From Dehalococcoidia bacterium (GTDB lineage: Bacteria > Chloroflexota > Dehalococcoidia > GIF9 > UBA5629): a DNA stretch of 12,350 nucleotides. Each line of letters opens with the position of its first letter. Position 1 is the stretch's first letter. The notes below the pieces were generated by a model, which saw only the letters and a list, made by a program, of their open reading frames with translations, had not been told where the DNA came from and did not search any database. A program made the translations under genes and the position numbers. Positions 1 to 7,177 of this stretch are shown in pieces. The DNA lies in assembly GCA_012961565.1 (NCBI GenBank), contig DTZC01000028.1, positions 1 through 12,350 of the forward strand, read 5' to 3'.

Positions 1-386
1 CCGGCCCCACCTATGGCGGCGAAATACACTGCTTTGTATTTCCTTATGGCATCTCTGACTGCCTGCGAGCGGTTGCCCTTGCCAATCATGCCCTTAAGAC
101 CTGCAGCCATAAGGCGAGGTGCATAGCTGTCCATTCGCCCGCTGGTTGTCGGTCCAGCGGAACCAACGACCTGTCCCGGTCTGGCTGGGGTTGGTCCCAT
201 GTAATAGATAATCTGATTGGTGAGGTCAAAGGGTAGCTTCTCGCCTTTTTCCAAGGCTTCAACCATGCGTTTGTGAGCAGCATCCCGGGCAGTGTAGATG
301 ACGCCGGTGATGAAGACCTGGTCACCAGTTTTCAGGCTCTCAATGGTCTGCTCGTCAAGCGGTGACCTTATACTGATAGCTTTCAT
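1..386 (-). CDS. Class I fumarase (fumarate hydratase) beta subunit, cut by the window edge
   Basis: Reading from the ATG at 386 leftwards gives 128 codons with no stop before base 1, so the C-terminal part (roughly a third of a usual ~185-residue subunit) is missing. The translation begins MKAISIRSPLDEQTIESL and carries the motif GPTTSGRMD (near residues 80-90), which is characteristic of the beta subunit of two-subunit Fe-S fumarases and tartrate dehydratases. The family's beta subunit pairs with an alpha subunit that binds the 4Fe-4S cluster and catalyses fumarate + water <-> malate in the cytoplasm. The matching alpha gene lies at 3777-4622, separated from this one by four complex II genes. 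A good ribosome site (GGAGG, 5 bases before the ATG) fixes the start, 18 bases after the sdhB stop. Tartrate dehydratase is the main alternative, but malate dehydrogenase and complex II in the same operon favour fumarase. Confidence 0.93.
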   Translation of the reverse strand, partial: MKAISIRSPLDEQTIESLKTGDQVFITGVIYTARDAAHKRMVEALEKGEKLPFDLTNQIIYYMGPTPARPGQVVGSAGPTTSGRMDSYAPRLMAAGLKGMIGKGNRSQAVRDAIRKYKAVYFAAIGGA

Positions 387-404
387 TTCGTCCTCCCAAG
401 CGGC

Positions 405-1223
405 TTATTCGGTTCTCTTCGCAGTGAACTCGGGGAAAGGTATTTTAGGCTTAACTTCAGCAGGTGGTGTCACTATGGAGGCTGGTTGTTTCTTTCTACC
501 GAGTCCTATGGCTTGGATTATCAATCGCCTTTTGAGCAACTGGATGGCCAGAGCTGGATCCAGACCTTTAGGGCAGGCTTCTGAGCAAGCGCCAGCAAGG
601 TGACAATGCCAAATGCCATGGTCCTTGTCTACTACAGTGAGTCGTTCTTCCTCACCTCCATCCCGAGTATCCGCACAATAGCGGTAACACTGAGCTAGTG
701 CTTGTGGTCCGAGAAATAGCCTGTCACTCGCTGAGGTTGGGCAGGCGGAAATACAAATGCCGCACTTTACACAGTAGGTGAATTGTAGCAAAGCCTCTAG
801 TGCCTGCGGTGACTGGACGAATTCAGCAGTCGGGTTTTCCATTTCCTTGGTGTCAGGATGAATAATGTATGGCTTAATCGATTTATGTCTATTAAAAAAT
901 GGGATTAAGTCGACAACCAGGTCCTTAACAATTGGCAGATTCGGCAAAGGCTTTACTGTCACTATGTCGGAGCGAAGCTCTTCTATTTGTGTGTGGCAGG
1001 CGAGATGGGGATAGTTGTTGATGAGCATGCCACAAGAGCCACAGATAGCCATACGACACGAGCTGCGGAAAGCAAGGGTGCCATCTAAATTTTCCTTTAT
1101 ATATATCAACCCATCGAGTATAGTCATCCCCCGCTTGGCTGGTATCTTGAATTCCTGAAAATGGGGGTTACCGTCAGCCTCAGGTTCATATCTTTGAACT
1201 TTGAATACTACCTGTTTGTCCAT
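405..1223 (-). CDS. sdhB: Succinate dehydrogenase/fumarate reductase iron-sulfur subunit
   Basis: This is the electron-transfer subunit of complex II, passing electrons between the flavoprotein and the membrane quinone site. The 272-residue product has an N-terminal ferredoxin-like domain with the 2Fe-2S cysteines C56, C61, C64 and C76. The C-terminal domain has CxxCxxCxxxCP (C151, C154, C157, C161) and C207, C213, C217, which supply the 4Fe-4S and 3Fe-4S clusters at family spacing. The ATG at 1223 is chosen because AGGAGG lies 4 bases upstream and the protein then begins as the family does. The open frame extends back to 1481, but that extension overlaps sdhD and resembles nothing. Two features are odd: extra cysteines at 179 and 183 in the segment usually reading GPxxLxQAYRxxxDSRD, and no tryptophans after C161 where E. 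coli SdhB has WW. A basic, proline-containing tail (about 240-272) extends past the usual end. It could be FrdB if the enzyme works reductively. Confidence 0.95.
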   Translation of the reverse strand: MDKQVVFKVQRYEPEADGNPHFQEFKIPAKRGMTILDGLIYIKENLDGTLAFRSSCRMAICGSCGMLINNYPHLACHTQIEELRSDIVTVKPLPNLPIVKDLVVDLIPFFNRHKSIKPYIIHPDTKEMENPTAEFVQSPQALEALLQFTYCVKCGICISACPTSASDRLFLGPQALAQCYRYCADTRDGGEEERLTVVDKDHGIWHCHLAGACSEACPKGLDPALAIQLLKRRLIIQAIGLGRKKQPASIVTPPAEVKPKIPFPEFTAKRTE

Positions 1224-1227
1224 GGTG

Positions 1228-1233
1228 CCTCCT
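1228..1233 (-). promoter_or_regulatory. Ribosome binding site deciding the sdhB start
   Basis: AGGAGG on the minus strand, 4 bases before the ATG at 1223. It lies in the 32-base gap between the sdhD stop and sdhB. It supports the short 272-residue reading over the 358-residue open frame starting at 1481. Confidence 0.8.
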
Positions 1234-1255
1234 GAGGATGCTTGTCGGATAACAT

Positions 1256-1618
1256 CTAGCCTGATAACAACCTTATGGGAACATAAGTTCCCCAGACAAA
1301 GGCGATTGTGCCGAAAACGATGATTGTCCAGGTAATGATGCGCTCGGTTGCGGCAGATGGTGCCAGCTCGAGTATTATGTTTCGCAGTCCATTTAGAGCG
1401 TGATACAGAACGATAGCCAGCAATGCTATATACAAGCCGGCCCAGAGAGTCTCGCGCGACCGTTCTATCATGGAGTGCCATGAAGTCGGGTCTTTGATAT
1501 CGACTCCGAGGAAGCTAAGGATGGCGTCGAGGTGCATCAGTACCATATGTATGCTTAGCAGGACTGCTATCAGTACCCCGGTAACCAGTTGTGCCAGCCA
1601 CAGGTATGTGTTACGCAT
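1256..1618 (-). CDS. sdhD: Complex II membrane anchor, second subunit (SdhD position)
   Basis: A 120-residue protein with three predicted membrane helices (about 4-34, 57-85 and 92-117). It would anchor the SdhAB dimer in the cytoplasmic membrane and help form the heme b and quinone sites. Candidate heme ligands are H24 or H29 in helix 1 and H73 in helix 2, the latter inside YHALNGLR. The ATG at 1618 directly abuts the TAA of the preceding anchor gene (1619), and its ribosome site AGGAGG lies inside the end of that gene, 7 bases upstream, so translation is probably coupled. The protein looks like a diverged copy of the preceding anchor: both share TG, then nine residues, then His in helix 1, and YHALNGLRxII in helix 2. 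Complex II anchors are poorly conserved, so the SdhD name rests on gene order and topology. Confidence 0.85.
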   Translation of the reverse strand: MRNTYLWLAQLVTGVLIAVLLSIHMVLMHLDAILSFLGVDIKDPTSWHSMIERSRETLWAGLYIALLAIVLYHALNGLRNIILELAPSAATERIITWTIIVFGTIAFVWGTYVPIRLLSG

Positions 1619-2062
1619 TTACCAGCCTCCTGCGATGAAATCATAGAAAAATACTACACACAGGATTACAACTATGCTTATGATGAGTATCGTCCAATAA
1701 CGTTTCCTGCGGAGCGAATCCTTGTAGGGATAGATTGGAGGTCGGGGTCGCCCCAGGGCGAAGCCCAGTTCTTGTATTATGAGGCGCAACCCGTTTAGTG
1801 CGTGATAAAGGAAAGCAACGACTACCAGATATTCGCCGACCTTGAACCAAGGGTTGTGAAGGACCTCCATCGTGGCTTCCCAGACCTCCTTGCCTTGGAC
1901 GCGGAATACAGTGGTCATAACCAGGTGGAGCAGCAGAAAAAGGAGTATTCCCAGCCCGGTTATTCGATGGAATATATACAGGTACCGTTCCAGCTTGTAA
2001 TTGCCAGCCCATATCCAGCCCAGAGCTCCCAGGTAATTGCGTCGAGGCTGTATCTGTGTCAT
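1619..2062 (-). CDS. sdhC: Complex II cytochrome b-type membrane anchor, first subunit (SdhC)
   Basis: A 147-residue membrane anchor of succinate dehydrogenase/fumarate reductase with three predicted helices (about 27-53, 75-98 and 121-145). Helix 1 has the SdhC-type HRITG (H32-G36) and a further His at 46. Helix 2 has YHALNGLR with H87, the likely heme b ligand. In the family this subunit helps bind heme and quinone and ties the catalytic subunits to the membrane. The ATG at 2062 is preferred because AGGAGG stands 7 bases upstream. The longer frame from 2101 adds 13 residues inside sdhA and has no comparable site. The gap to the sdhA stop is only 11 bases, and the next anchor gene starts at the base after this stop. 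Confidence 0.9.
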   Translation of the reverse strand: MTQIQPRRNYLGALGWIWAGNYKLERYLYIFHRITGLGILLFLLLHLVMTTVFRVQGKEVWEATMEVLHNPWFKVGEYLVVVAFLYHALNGLRLIIQELGFALGRPRPPIYPYKDSLRRKRYWTILIISIVVILCVVFFYDFIAGGW

Positions 2063-2069
2063 TGCCAGT

Positions 2070-2075
2070 CCTCCT
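2070..2075 (-). promoter_or_regulatory. Ribosome binding site for sdhC overlapping the sdhA stop codon
   Basis: AGGAGG on the minus strand, 7 bases before the ATG at 2062. It overlaps the sdhA stop codon TAG (2074-2076), so ribosomes finishing sdhA reach the sdhC initiation site directly. It decides between the starts at 2062 and 2101. Confidence 0.8.
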
Positions 2076-3780
2076 AATATTTCCTTTCGACTGGTTGCCA
2101 CATTGTGATAGTCACTGGAATGTAGTCAAGTCGTGGTCCTTCGGGTGTATAGTGGGCGAGGGTATGTACTAGCCAATCATCATCATTCCGGTTGGGGAAG
2201 TCTCGCCGGGAGTGAGCACCACGCGACTCGGTGCGGGCTAGAGCTCCAGTGACGATAATCTGAGCCAAGTCAACAAGGTTTTCTACCTCTAAAGCGGCGA
2301 GCAGGTCAGTATTGTATGTGCGGCTACGGTCTGTTACCTTAATGTCTGGGAGACGCTGCCTTATTTCTTGTATTCTGTCCAGGGCTTCTTTGAGTCCAGA
2401 GCCAGTACGAAACACTCCTACCTGGCTGTCCATAATTCTCTGCAGCTCTTTGCGTAGCCGGTAAGCACTCTCTTTGCCTTTGGAGCTAAATCTAGTGAAG
2501 ACCCTTGCTTCTTCCTCTTTCAACCTCGTTTCTTTGAAAGGAGGCGACTCCTTATGTTTGGCGGCATATTTGGCTGCCTCCTCACCTGTGATTTTGCCCC
2601 AGACGAGGCACTCGGCTGTGGAGTTAGAGCCAAGGCGGTTAGCACCGTGAAGTGAAACACAGGCAACTTCTCCTGCTGCCCATATGCCTTGCATTGGAGT
2701 GGCTCCGTTGATATCAGTGTGTATGCCGCCCATGAAGTAGTGGGCTGCTGGGCGAACGGGAATCGGTTCGTAAATGGGGTCAATGAAATTGAACCTCATA
2801 GCTACCTCGCGAATCATAGGCAGACGTTCGTTTATTTTATCGGCGCCAAGATGGCGCAAGTCGATGTGGATGTAGTCCAGCCCCTCAGGACCAGGAAACC
2901 CTCTACCCTCTTCGATTTCCGTTATTTCAGCACGGGAGATGATGTCTCTGGGGGCTACCTCCATCTTTGACGGTGCGTATTTTTCCATGAACCTTTTGCC
3001 TTCGTTGTTAAGCAAGTAGCCACCTTCTCCCCGTGCTGCTTCTGTAATCAAAATTCCAGAAGGCACTAAGCCTGTAGGGTGAAACTGGACGAATTCCAGG
3101 TCTTTGATGGGCAATCCAGCCCGGTAAGCCATGGCTAAGCCATCGCCGGTGGCGGTGAGTGAGTAGGTGGTAAAACCGAACATACGGCAGGCGCCACCAG
3201 TAGCGATAATCAAAGCTTTACCTTGAATGAGGATGAATTCACCGCTGGTTAGATTCCAGGCAGTAACGCCACAAAAACTATTGTCTTCTATTAGAATGGA
3301 GCTGACATAGCATTCGTCGTACCTGCTGACATTGGCGTATTTCAGCAGGGTATCATAGAGAGTTTGCATTTCAGCAAAGCCTGTCTTGTCGGCGGCGAAA
3401 ACTGCACGGTTATAGCTGTGACCGCCGAAAGGTCGCTGAGCGATGCGACCATCTGAGCGTCGTGACCATGGGATTCCCCAGTGTTCGAGCAACAATATTT
3501 CCTTGGGTACCTCTTCTACAAAGCGCTTGACCACGTCCTGGTCACACAGGAAGTCGGCACCTCTTACTGTATCCCAGGCATGGAGTTCGAAGCTGTCTCC
3601 CTCGTCCGGTTGCATTACTGCTGCGGTACCGCCTTCTGCACAGACTGAATGGGAGCGCATCAACTGGACTTTGGAGACGATGGCAACATCGCTCTCCGGG
3701 TTTCGAGCAGCTTCGATGGCGGCTCTCAGCCCGGCGAGACCCGAACCCAGGACTACAACATCGTGCTTTCTACCTGTCAC
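2074..3780 (-). CDS. sdhA: Succinate dehydrogenase/fumarate reductase flavoprotein subunit
   Basis: The catalytic FAD subunit of complex II, interconverting succinate and fumarate, here 568 residues. The dinucleotide-binding motif GSGLAG is at 12-17. RSHS contains H44, the family's covalent FAD attachment point. Active-site residues visible by comparison with E. coli SdhA are H234 (QFHPTG), T246-E247 (ITEAARGEGG), R278 (PRDIISR), H347 (HYFMGG) and R382 (GANRLGSNS). The start is a GTG at 3780 with AGGAGG 7 bases upstream. It overlaps the fumarase alpha stop as GTGA, and the frame open to 3813 adds 11 unsupported residues. Position 49 is Glu (SVCAEGGTAAV), as in E. coli FrdA, where E. coli SdhA has Gln. 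Stretches such as EPIPVRPAAHYFMGG also look FrdA-like. Direction cannot be settled from sequence, so frdA is a real alternative. Confidence 0.96.
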   Translation of the reverse strand: MTGRKHDVVVLGSGLAGLRAAIEAARNPESDVAIVSKVQLMRSHSVCAEGGTAAVMQPDEGDSFELHAWDTVRGADFLCDQDVVKRFVEEVPKEILLLEHWGIPWSRRSDGRIAQRPFGGHSYNRAVFAADKTGFAEMQTLYDTLLKYANVSRYDECYVSSILIEDNSFCGVTAWNLTSGEFILIQGKALIIATGGACRMFGFTTYSLTATGDGLAMAYRAGLPIKDLEFVQFHPTGLVPSGILITEAARGEGGYLLNNEGKRFMEKYAPSKMEVAPRDIISRAEITEIEEGRGFPGPEGLDYIHIDLRHLGADKINERLPMIREVAMRFNFIDPIYEPIPVRPAAHYFMGGIHTDINGATPMQGIWAAGEVACVSLHGANRLGSNSTAECLVWGKITGEEAAKYAAKHKESPPFKETRLKEEEARVFTRFSSKGKESAYRLRKELQRIMDSQVGVFRTGSGLKEALDRIQEIRQRLPDIKVTDRSRTYNTDLLAALEVENLVDLAQIIVTGALARTESRGAHSRRDFPNRNDDDWLVHTLAHYTPEGPRLDYIPVTITMWQPVERKY

Positions 3781-4622
3781 AATATTGCCTCCTTGTGGCG
3801 GGCACACCAGCACTGGATATTGACTGCCACGGGTAAACTGGCTATATGTGCCGGGAAAACTTCAGCATGAACAGCAATGGCAGTTATTCTGCCTCCATAG
3901 CCCATCGGTCCAATGCCAAGGTTGTTCACGTGTTGCAGGATTTCCCTCTCCAATTCGGCAGCTTCTGGGTCCGGGTTTGGTTCACCGACTTTGCGCAGCA
4001 ATGCTTTCTTAGCCATCATCATGGTCTTGTCTGTTGTGCCTCCTATGCCGAGGCCGATAATAACTGGCGGACACGGGTTACTGCCAGATTCCTCAACTAC
4101 ATTTACCACGAAATCTATAACCCCCTGTCTTCCTTTTGCTGGTGGCATTACTATAAGACGGGAGCAGTTTTCTGAGCCACCACCTTTGGGCATTACGCTG
4201 ACCTTTAGCCTGTCCCCGGGAACGATGTCAGTGTGGATGATAGCAGGAGTATTATCTTTAGTGTTCACCCGTGCTGAGAACGGCTGCCGCACCATAGATT
4301 TGCGCAAATAGCCTTTCTCGTATCCTTGGCGCACTCCTTCGTTTATTGCTGCCTCAAGGTCGCCGCCCATGAGATGGACGTCCTGCCCTATTTGCAACAT
4401 GACTACCGCAGCGCCTGTGTCCTGACACAAAGGTATTTTCTCCTTAGCAGAGACTTCGATGTTTTCTATGATTTTGCCTAATACATCTTTAGCTACCGGG
4501 GATTCCTCTTTTTCTCGTGCCTCCTTGATGGCGGCGAGCACGTCTTCAGGGAGATAAAGGCAGGCTTCCTGAAATAGGGTGGCTATGGTTTCTGTTATCT
4601 GTTTGCAATCTATATCTCGCAT
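3777..4622 (-). CDS. Class I fumarase (fumarate hydratase) alpha subunit
   Basis: A 281-residue alpha subunit of the oxygen-sensitive 4Fe-4S fumarase, interconverting fumarate and malate. Three cysteines at the expected cluster positions are visible: C66 in PLCQDTG, C153 in GGGSENCS and C184 in SNPCPP, followed by the family segment IIGLGIGG. The length fits the alpha half of two-subunit enzymes, not the fused E. coli FumA form. The ATG at 4622 begins 7 bases after the mdh stop. A weak GGGG-type ribosome site lies in the end of mdh. The end overlaps the GTG start of sdhA by 4 bases. Its partner beta gene is not next to it but beyond sdhACDB, at 386 and leftwards. Tartrate dehydratase alpha is the related alternative. 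Malate dehydrogenase and complex II on either side make fumarase much more likely. Confidence 0.94.
   Translation of the reverse strand: MRDIDCKQITETIATLFQEACLYLPEDVLAAIKEAREKEESPVAKDVLGKIIENIEVSAKEKIPLCQDTGAAVVMLQIGQDVHLMGGDLEAAINEGVRQGYEKGYLRKSMVRQPFSARVNTKDNTPAIIHTDIVPGDRLKVSVMPKGGGSENCSRLIVMPPAKGRQGVIDFVVNVVEESGSNPCPPVIIGLGIGGTTDKTMMMAKKALLRKVGEPNPDPEAAELEREILQHVNNLGIGPMGYGGRITAIAVHAEVFPAHIASLPVAVNIQCWCARHKEAIL
3788..3793 (-). promoter_or_regulatory. Ribosome binding site and GTGA stop-start overlap for sdhA
   Basis: AGGAGG on the minus strand, 7 bases before a GTG start at 3780. GTG (3780-3778) and the fumarase alpha stop TGA (3779-3777) share bases in GTGA. This decides the sdhA start as GTG rather than the upstream ATG at 3813 and implies translational coupling of the two genes. 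Confidence 0.8.
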
Positions 4623-4629
4623 TGGTCGG

Positions 4630-5559
4630 TTACCCCAGCCTCATAACTCTTACAAGCTCTTCTACTGCTTCGGCTGATTTCCTGAGAGCTCTACTTTCCT
4701 CTGGAGTCAGCTTCAGTTCAATAACCTGCTCGATACCGTTTTTACCCAATTTTGCCGGTACTCCGACAACCACTCCCTTTATTCCGTACTCGCCATCGAG
4801 GTAAACGGCACAGGGCAGGATTCTTTTCTTATCTAGGAGCACGGATTCAATCATCTGGGCAGTAGCCGCAGCTGGAGCGTAGAAGGCGCTGCCTGTTTTT
4901 AGTAGTGAGACTATCTCACCACCTCCCTTTACTGTTCGGTCAACGATTTTGCTTATAGTTTCCTGTGGCAGAAGCTCGGTTATAGGGATACCGCCTACAG
5001 TGGTCAGTCTGGGGATAGCTACCATGGTATCTCCGTGTCCGCCGAGAATGCAGGCGTGAACGTCCTCGACCGAGACATCAAGTTCCTGAGCCACAAACGT
5101 CCTGAACCTTGCCGTGTCTAGGATGCCTGATTGTCCGAAAACACGGTCTCGCGGAAGTTTGCTCACATGAAGGGCTAACTGGGTCATGGCATCCAGAGGG
5201 TTAGCTACCATAATAATGATGCAGTTCGGCGAATATTTCACTACCTGCTCGGTGACCGATTTAACTATGTTCATGTTGGTAAGCACCAGGTCATCTCGGC
5301 TCATTCCTGGCTTTCTGGGCACTCCGGAAGTGATGGCAACGATATCAGAGTTGGCGGTTTCCTCGTAGGAGTTAGTGCCGATAACCTTGGCGTCCGAGCC
5401 TGTAATTGGACCAGTTTGGAGCATATCCAGTCCTTTGCCCTGTGGCAGACCTTCAATGATGTCCACCAACACCACGTCGGCATATCCTTTTTCAGCTACA
5501 CGCTGGGCTAGAGTGCCTCCTACATTCCCAGCACCAATAACACTGACTTTTTTGCGCAT
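4630..5559 (-). CDS. mdh: Malate dehydrogenase, LDH-like NAD type
   Basis: A 309-residue dehydrogenase interconverting malate and oxaloacetate. GAGNVGG (9-15) and the acidic D33 at the end of the second strand indicate NAD binding. PRKPGMSR places R82 and R88 in the substrate loop; Arg at the specificity position marks malate rather than lactate dehydrogenase. D148 and R151 (GILDTAR) and the catalytic H175 (LGGHGDT) complete the active site. It belongs to the tetrameric LDH-like MDH group known from Chloroflexus, green sulfur bacteria and Bacillus. The ATG at 5559 has AGGAGG 5 bases upstream, overlapping the isocitrate dehydrogenase stop codon, with a 10-base gap. In this operon it links the oxaloacetate made by the carboxyltransferase to fumarase and complex II. 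Confidence 0.97.
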   Translation of the reverse strand: MRKKVSVIGAGNVGGTLAQRVAEKGYADVVLVDIIEGLPQGKGLDMLQTGPITGSDAKVIGTNSYEETANSDIVAITSGVPRKPGMSRDDLVLTNMNIVKSVTEQVVKYSPNCIIIMVANPLDAMTQLALHVSKLPRDRVFGQSGILDTARFRTFVAQELDVSVEDVHACILGGHGDTMVAIPRLTTVGGIPITELLPQETISKIVDRTVKGGGEIVSLLKTGSAFYAPAAATAQMIESVLLDKKRILPCAVYLDGEYGIKGVVVGVPAKLGKNGIEQVIELKLTPEESRALRKSAEAVEELVRVMRLG

Positions 5560-5569
5560 TTTTCCCTCC

Positions 5570-6649
5570 TTATTTGTTCAATTTCTCAATCACTGCAGCA
5601 GCGACCTCTAATGTGGTTGCTGCAGGTTGTTCAGGTTGCCGCTTCAAGTCATAGGTAACTGTTTTGCCCTCGGTGATAACCTGGGCTATTGCCTTCTCCA
5701 GCCTGCATGCAGCCTCGGCTTCACCCAGATATCGAAGCATCATTACTGCAGAGAGCATCATAGCCATAGGGTTTACTTTGTTCTGACCGGCATATTTAGG
5801 CGCACTCCCATGAGTGGGTTCAAAGATGGCTATATCATCGCCTATGTTAGCCCCAGGTGCAACACCGAGTCCACCGACCAATCCAGCACAAAGGTCAGAG
5901 ACGATATCACCGTAGAGATTCGGCAATACGATTACATCATACTCTTGGGGGCGTTTGGTGAGCTGCATGCACAGAGCATCGACAACGATATCTTCGAATT
6001 CAATATCTGGGTATTCTTTAGCTGTCTGACGGGCAGCGGTTAGAAAAATCCCGTCGGAGAACTTTAAGATGTTAGCCTTATGAGCAGCAGTTACCTTTTT
6101 CCTGCTATTGGCACGGGCATATTCGAAGGCAAATTTCACGATGCGCCTGGAAGCAGCTTCAGATATCACTTTTATACTGAAACCAGAATCCTGCTTGACC
6201 TCCTTGTTCGTAGTCCTGAGAATCAACCTTGCAAGTTCGGTAGCTTCAGGGCTTCCCCTGGCAAATTCGATGCCGGCGTAGAGGTCTTCAGTGTTTTCTC
6301 TGACAACGACGATATCCACATTCTGGAAGGGGGTAGGTATGCCAGAATAGGTCTTACATGGGCGGAGGCAGGCATAAAGGTCTAATCTCTGACGCAGAGC
6401 TACATTAACACTTCTAAAGCCAGCACCAACAGGCGTAGTCACGGGGGCTTTAAGAGCCACTTTATTTTTTTTAACGGATTCCATTACGTAGTCGGGCAGA
6501 GGTGTGCCAAATTCGTCCTGTGCCTTCTGACCGATTAAGCCCACTTCCCAGTCAAACTCAATGCCTGTAGCTTCCAATACCTTCTTCGTTGCCTCGATAA
6601 TTTCGGGACCAATACCATCACCGGGAATAAGGGTCACTTTGTAAGACAT
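5570..6649 (-). CDS. icd: Isocitrate dehydrogenase, single-chain beta-decarboxylating type
   Basis: A 359-residue oxidative decarboxylase converting isocitrate to 2-oxoglutarate and CO2, or running in reverse. Visible signatures are GDGIGPE near the N-terminus, RSVNVALR (79-86) for isocitrate binding, [13 protein letters not shown] (116-128), the catalytic Lys in AHKANILK (K191) and NLYGDIVSD (244-252). The cofactor loop [13 protein letters not shown] together with TYDLKR keeps residues equivalent to E. coli K344, Y345, V351, Y391 and R395, the NADP-binding set, as K285, Y286, V292, Y333 and R337. NADP use is therefore more likely than the NAD use often assigned to homologues of this size. 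The ATG at 6649 has only a modest AGGA site, 18 bases after the previous stop. Isopropylmalate and homoisocitrate dehydrogenases are paralogues; the RSxNVxLR motif argues for isocitrate. Confidence 0.93.
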   Translation of the reverse strand: MSYKVTLIPGDGIGPEIIEATKKVLEATGIEFDWEVGLIGQKAQDEFGTPLPDYVMESVKKNKVALKAPVTTPVGAGFRSVNVALRQRLDLYACLRPCKTYSGIPTPFQNVDIVVVRENTEDLYAGIEFARGSPEATELARLILRTTNKEVKQDSGFSIKVISEAASRRIVKFAFEYARANSRKKVTAAHKANILKFSDGIFLTAARQTAKEYPDIEFEDIVVDALCMQLTKRPQEYDVIVLPNLYGDIVSDLCAGLVGGLGVAPGANIGDDIAIFEPTHGSAPKYAGQNKVNPMAMMLSAVMMLRYLGEAEAACRLEKAIAQVITEGKTVTYDLKRQPEQPAATTLEVAAAVIEKLNK

Positions 6650-6667
6650 TGTGAATCCTGCCTCAAT

Positions 6668-7177
6668 TCAGATGATGAAATCGCCATATTCGCGTATATA
6701 GGGAATAAGTCCACCTGCTTGGAGTATGTTCAGCATCACCCGCGGGAGCTTGCCAAAAGTGAGACAGGCTCCATTGGTATGGTTGATGATTTCACCCTTG
6801 CTTAAATTTACCTCTATTTCATCACCATCGTCAATCTTATCGGTATCACAGATTAAGACAGGCAGTCCTTGATTTATGGCATTTCGATAAAAGATGCGGG
6901 CGACCGATTTTGCCAAGATACCGCTCACTCCTGCCAGCTTGATTACTAATGCTGCATGCTCCCGGCTGGACCCAAGCCCGAAGTTCTTACCGGCGACAAT
7001 GAGGTCACCTGACGCCACTTTGTGAGCGAAGTTCGGGTTGGCATCCTCCATTACATGCTTAGCCAGCTCAGATAGATTACTCCTCAGGTGAGAGTATCTG
7101 CCCGGTATAATATGGTCTGTTGAGATGTCATCGCCGAACTTAAAAGCCTTGCCTTTAAGGACTGTGGAGGATGTCAT
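6668..7177 (-). CDS. LeuD-type small subunit of an aconitase-like hydratase
   Basis: A 169-residue swivel-domain subunit of the LeuCD family, which isomerises 2- and 3-hydroxy acids together with the Fe-S large subunit. Family marks are GDDISTDHIIPGRY (15-28), GKNFGLGSSREHAA (63-76) and RIFYRNAINQGLPV. The substrate loop after the conserved Tyr reads YSHLRSN. Isopropylmalate isomerases usually have YLRT here and methanogen homoaconitase YLRR, so the loop is different and appears one residue longer. With isocitrate dehydrogenase directly downstream, the likely role is the aconitase reaction (citrate <-> isocitrate). The ATG overlaps the large-subunit stop by 4 bases (ATGA), with a GGGAG site upstream. 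3-Isopropylmalate or homoaconitate specificity cannot be excluded from sequence. Confidence 0.88.
   Translation of the reverse strand: MTSSTVLKGKAFKFGDDISTDHIIPGRYSHLRSNLSELAKHVMEDANPNFAHKVASGDLIVAGKNFGLGSSREHAALVIKLAGVSGILAKSVARIFYRNAINQGLPVLICDTDKIDDGDEIEVNLSKGEIINHTNGACLTFGKLPRVMLNILQAGGLIPYIREYGDFII

Noticed and set aside
86..325. Minus-strand open frame opposite the fumarase beta frame register
   Set aside because: It overlaps the real fumarase beta frame on the same strand, which carries the family motif GPTTSGRMD. This frame has only low-complexity, unrecognisable sequence.
1224..1481. N-terminal extension of the sdhB frame (86 extra residues)
   Set aside because: It overlaps sdhD on the same strand in another frame, has no family similarity, and a strong ribosome site marks the internal ATG at 1223.
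2063..2101. Longer SdhC start (13 extra residues)
   Set aside because: It overlaps the end of sdhA and lacks a ribosome site comparable to the AGGAGG before the ATG at 2062.
5627..6043. Plus-strand 138-residue open frame inside isocitrate dehydrogenase
   Set aside because: Antisense shadow of a well-supported gene, with no recognisable domain and no promoter or ribosome site.
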